Origin: Aureibacter tunicatorum | Lineage (GTDB): Bacteria > Bacteroidota > Bacteroidia > Cytophagales > Cyclobacteriaceae | Direction: 5' to 3' | NCBI RefSeq assembly: GCF_036492635.1 | Contig: NZ_AP025305.1 | Location: 3,986,000-4,049,999 of the forward strand | Length of the DNA stretch: 64,000 nucleotides | Position numbers and translations under genes: made by a program | Shown here: one piece after another, positions 63,707 to 64,000 of the stretch | Position numbering within the stretch: position 1 is the first letter of the stretch | How the letters are laid out: the number at the start of each line of letters is the position of its first letter | The notes under the pieces: generated by a model | Told to the model about the DNA's origin: nothing | Seen by the model: the letters and a program-made list of their open reading frames with translations, nothing else | Database searches by the model: none

Positions 63707-64000
63707 CTACTTCTTGTTCTTTTTGATATATGGCAAGTAGTAGCTCATGTAGTTGTAAAGCATATCATTAACACCATTAGCTGTCAATGTCGCTCCAGAC
63801 ATACCATCCACTTTATGAGAACCAAGCTCAGCTTCTGGATGACCTTCTCCTTTTACCATTTGCACAGAAATCAACTTGCCATTCTGATCAAAAAGCAAAC
63901 GATTCTTGTAACGCTCCTGAACCTCTTCTTCAGTGATTCTAGCTCCTAGACCAGGAGTTTCACCTGCGTGATCAAAAACAATACCTTCGATAGTATTCCA
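63707..64000 (-). CDS. nqrC: Na+-translocating NADH:quinone reductase subunit C (3' part)
   Basis: 98 codons to the stop at 63707; the gene enters from beyond the right end of the window. The visible part has HAGETPGLGARI near the edge and DGMSGATLTANGV, whose SGAT threonine (codon at 63788-63790) is where FMN is bound covalently in NqrC. A Met at 63898 is internal, not a start. nqrA and nqrB are expected outside the window. Confidence 0.94.
   Translation of the reverse strand, partial: WNTIEGIVFDHAGETPGLGARITEEEVQERYKNRLLFDQNGKLISVQMVKGEGHPEAELGSHKVDGMSGATLTANGVNDMLYNYMSYYLPYIKKNKK

Overview
The window is AT-rich chromosomal DNA from a member of the Bacteroidota, most likely a marine Cytophagales-type organism. 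Evidence: two secreted proteins end in type IX secretion sorting domains (a gliding-motility-associated type B tail and a type A tail); several promoters fit the Bacteroidota pattern TTTG-N19-21-TAnnTTTG; there is a NagB-LmbE fusion, a DksA-like protein without zinc cysteines, a very long IF-2, and a Na+-translocating NADH:quinone reductase operon alongside a BCCT transporter, which fits a sodium-rich habitat. The taxonomy is inferred from families and motifs, not from a search.

Layout. 1-540: no convincing gene. 540-2000 (-): BluB-like flavin enzyme and a short-chain dehydrogenase. 2204-7403 (+): Mn-dependent pyrophosphatase, Xaa-Pro aminopeptidase and a NagB/LmbE fusion, each with a clear terminator. 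7447-9213: a helical-repeat protein, a SemiSWEET-like protein and a Cof-type phosphatase. 9313-16277 (-): four genes in one direction, namely a lipoprotein beta-propeller, a phosphoesterase fused to an outer-membrane barrel, an HD-domain/Pycsar-type membrane effector and a membrane-anchored class III nucleotide cyclase. 17000-19873 (+): AddB-like nuclease. 20124-27612: a hypothetical protein, a TPR protein, a BCCT transporter, an S37-type peptidase lipoprotein, a sterol-desaturase-family hydroxylase and an RluA-type pseudouridine synthase, with palindromic intergenic elements between them. 27720-39371 (-): one 3883-residue repetitive surface protein. 39405-43537: a 3' remnant of a T9SS-secreted gene and an intact leucine-rich-repeat T9SS protein. 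43659-50353: lipB, yraN and the rimP-nusA-infB translation operon. 50618-53857 (+): cysS, an M28 peptidase and an MTA/SAH-nucleosidase-like gene. 53870-60790: rluB-like, scpB, dksA-like, adk, hpt, an M42-type peptidase, upp, ribD and a free-methionine-sulfoxide reductase. 60792-64000 (-): MarC-like and another membrane protein, then nqrE, nqrD and the 3' part of nqrC.

Most genes are housekeeping. The points that deserve a second look are: the cyclase beside a Pycsar-type effector (9313-11662); an orphan but well-preserved T9SS C-terminal cassette with its own terminator (39920-40084); the giant protein with about sixteen cysteine-tagged ~180-residue units; a terminator-like hairpin in the leader of the rimP operon; an inverted repeat inside the upp promoter; and two structured palindromic intergenic elements (19911-20043 and 23673-23801). 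No CRISPR array, tRNA, rRNA or intact insertion sequence was recognised.
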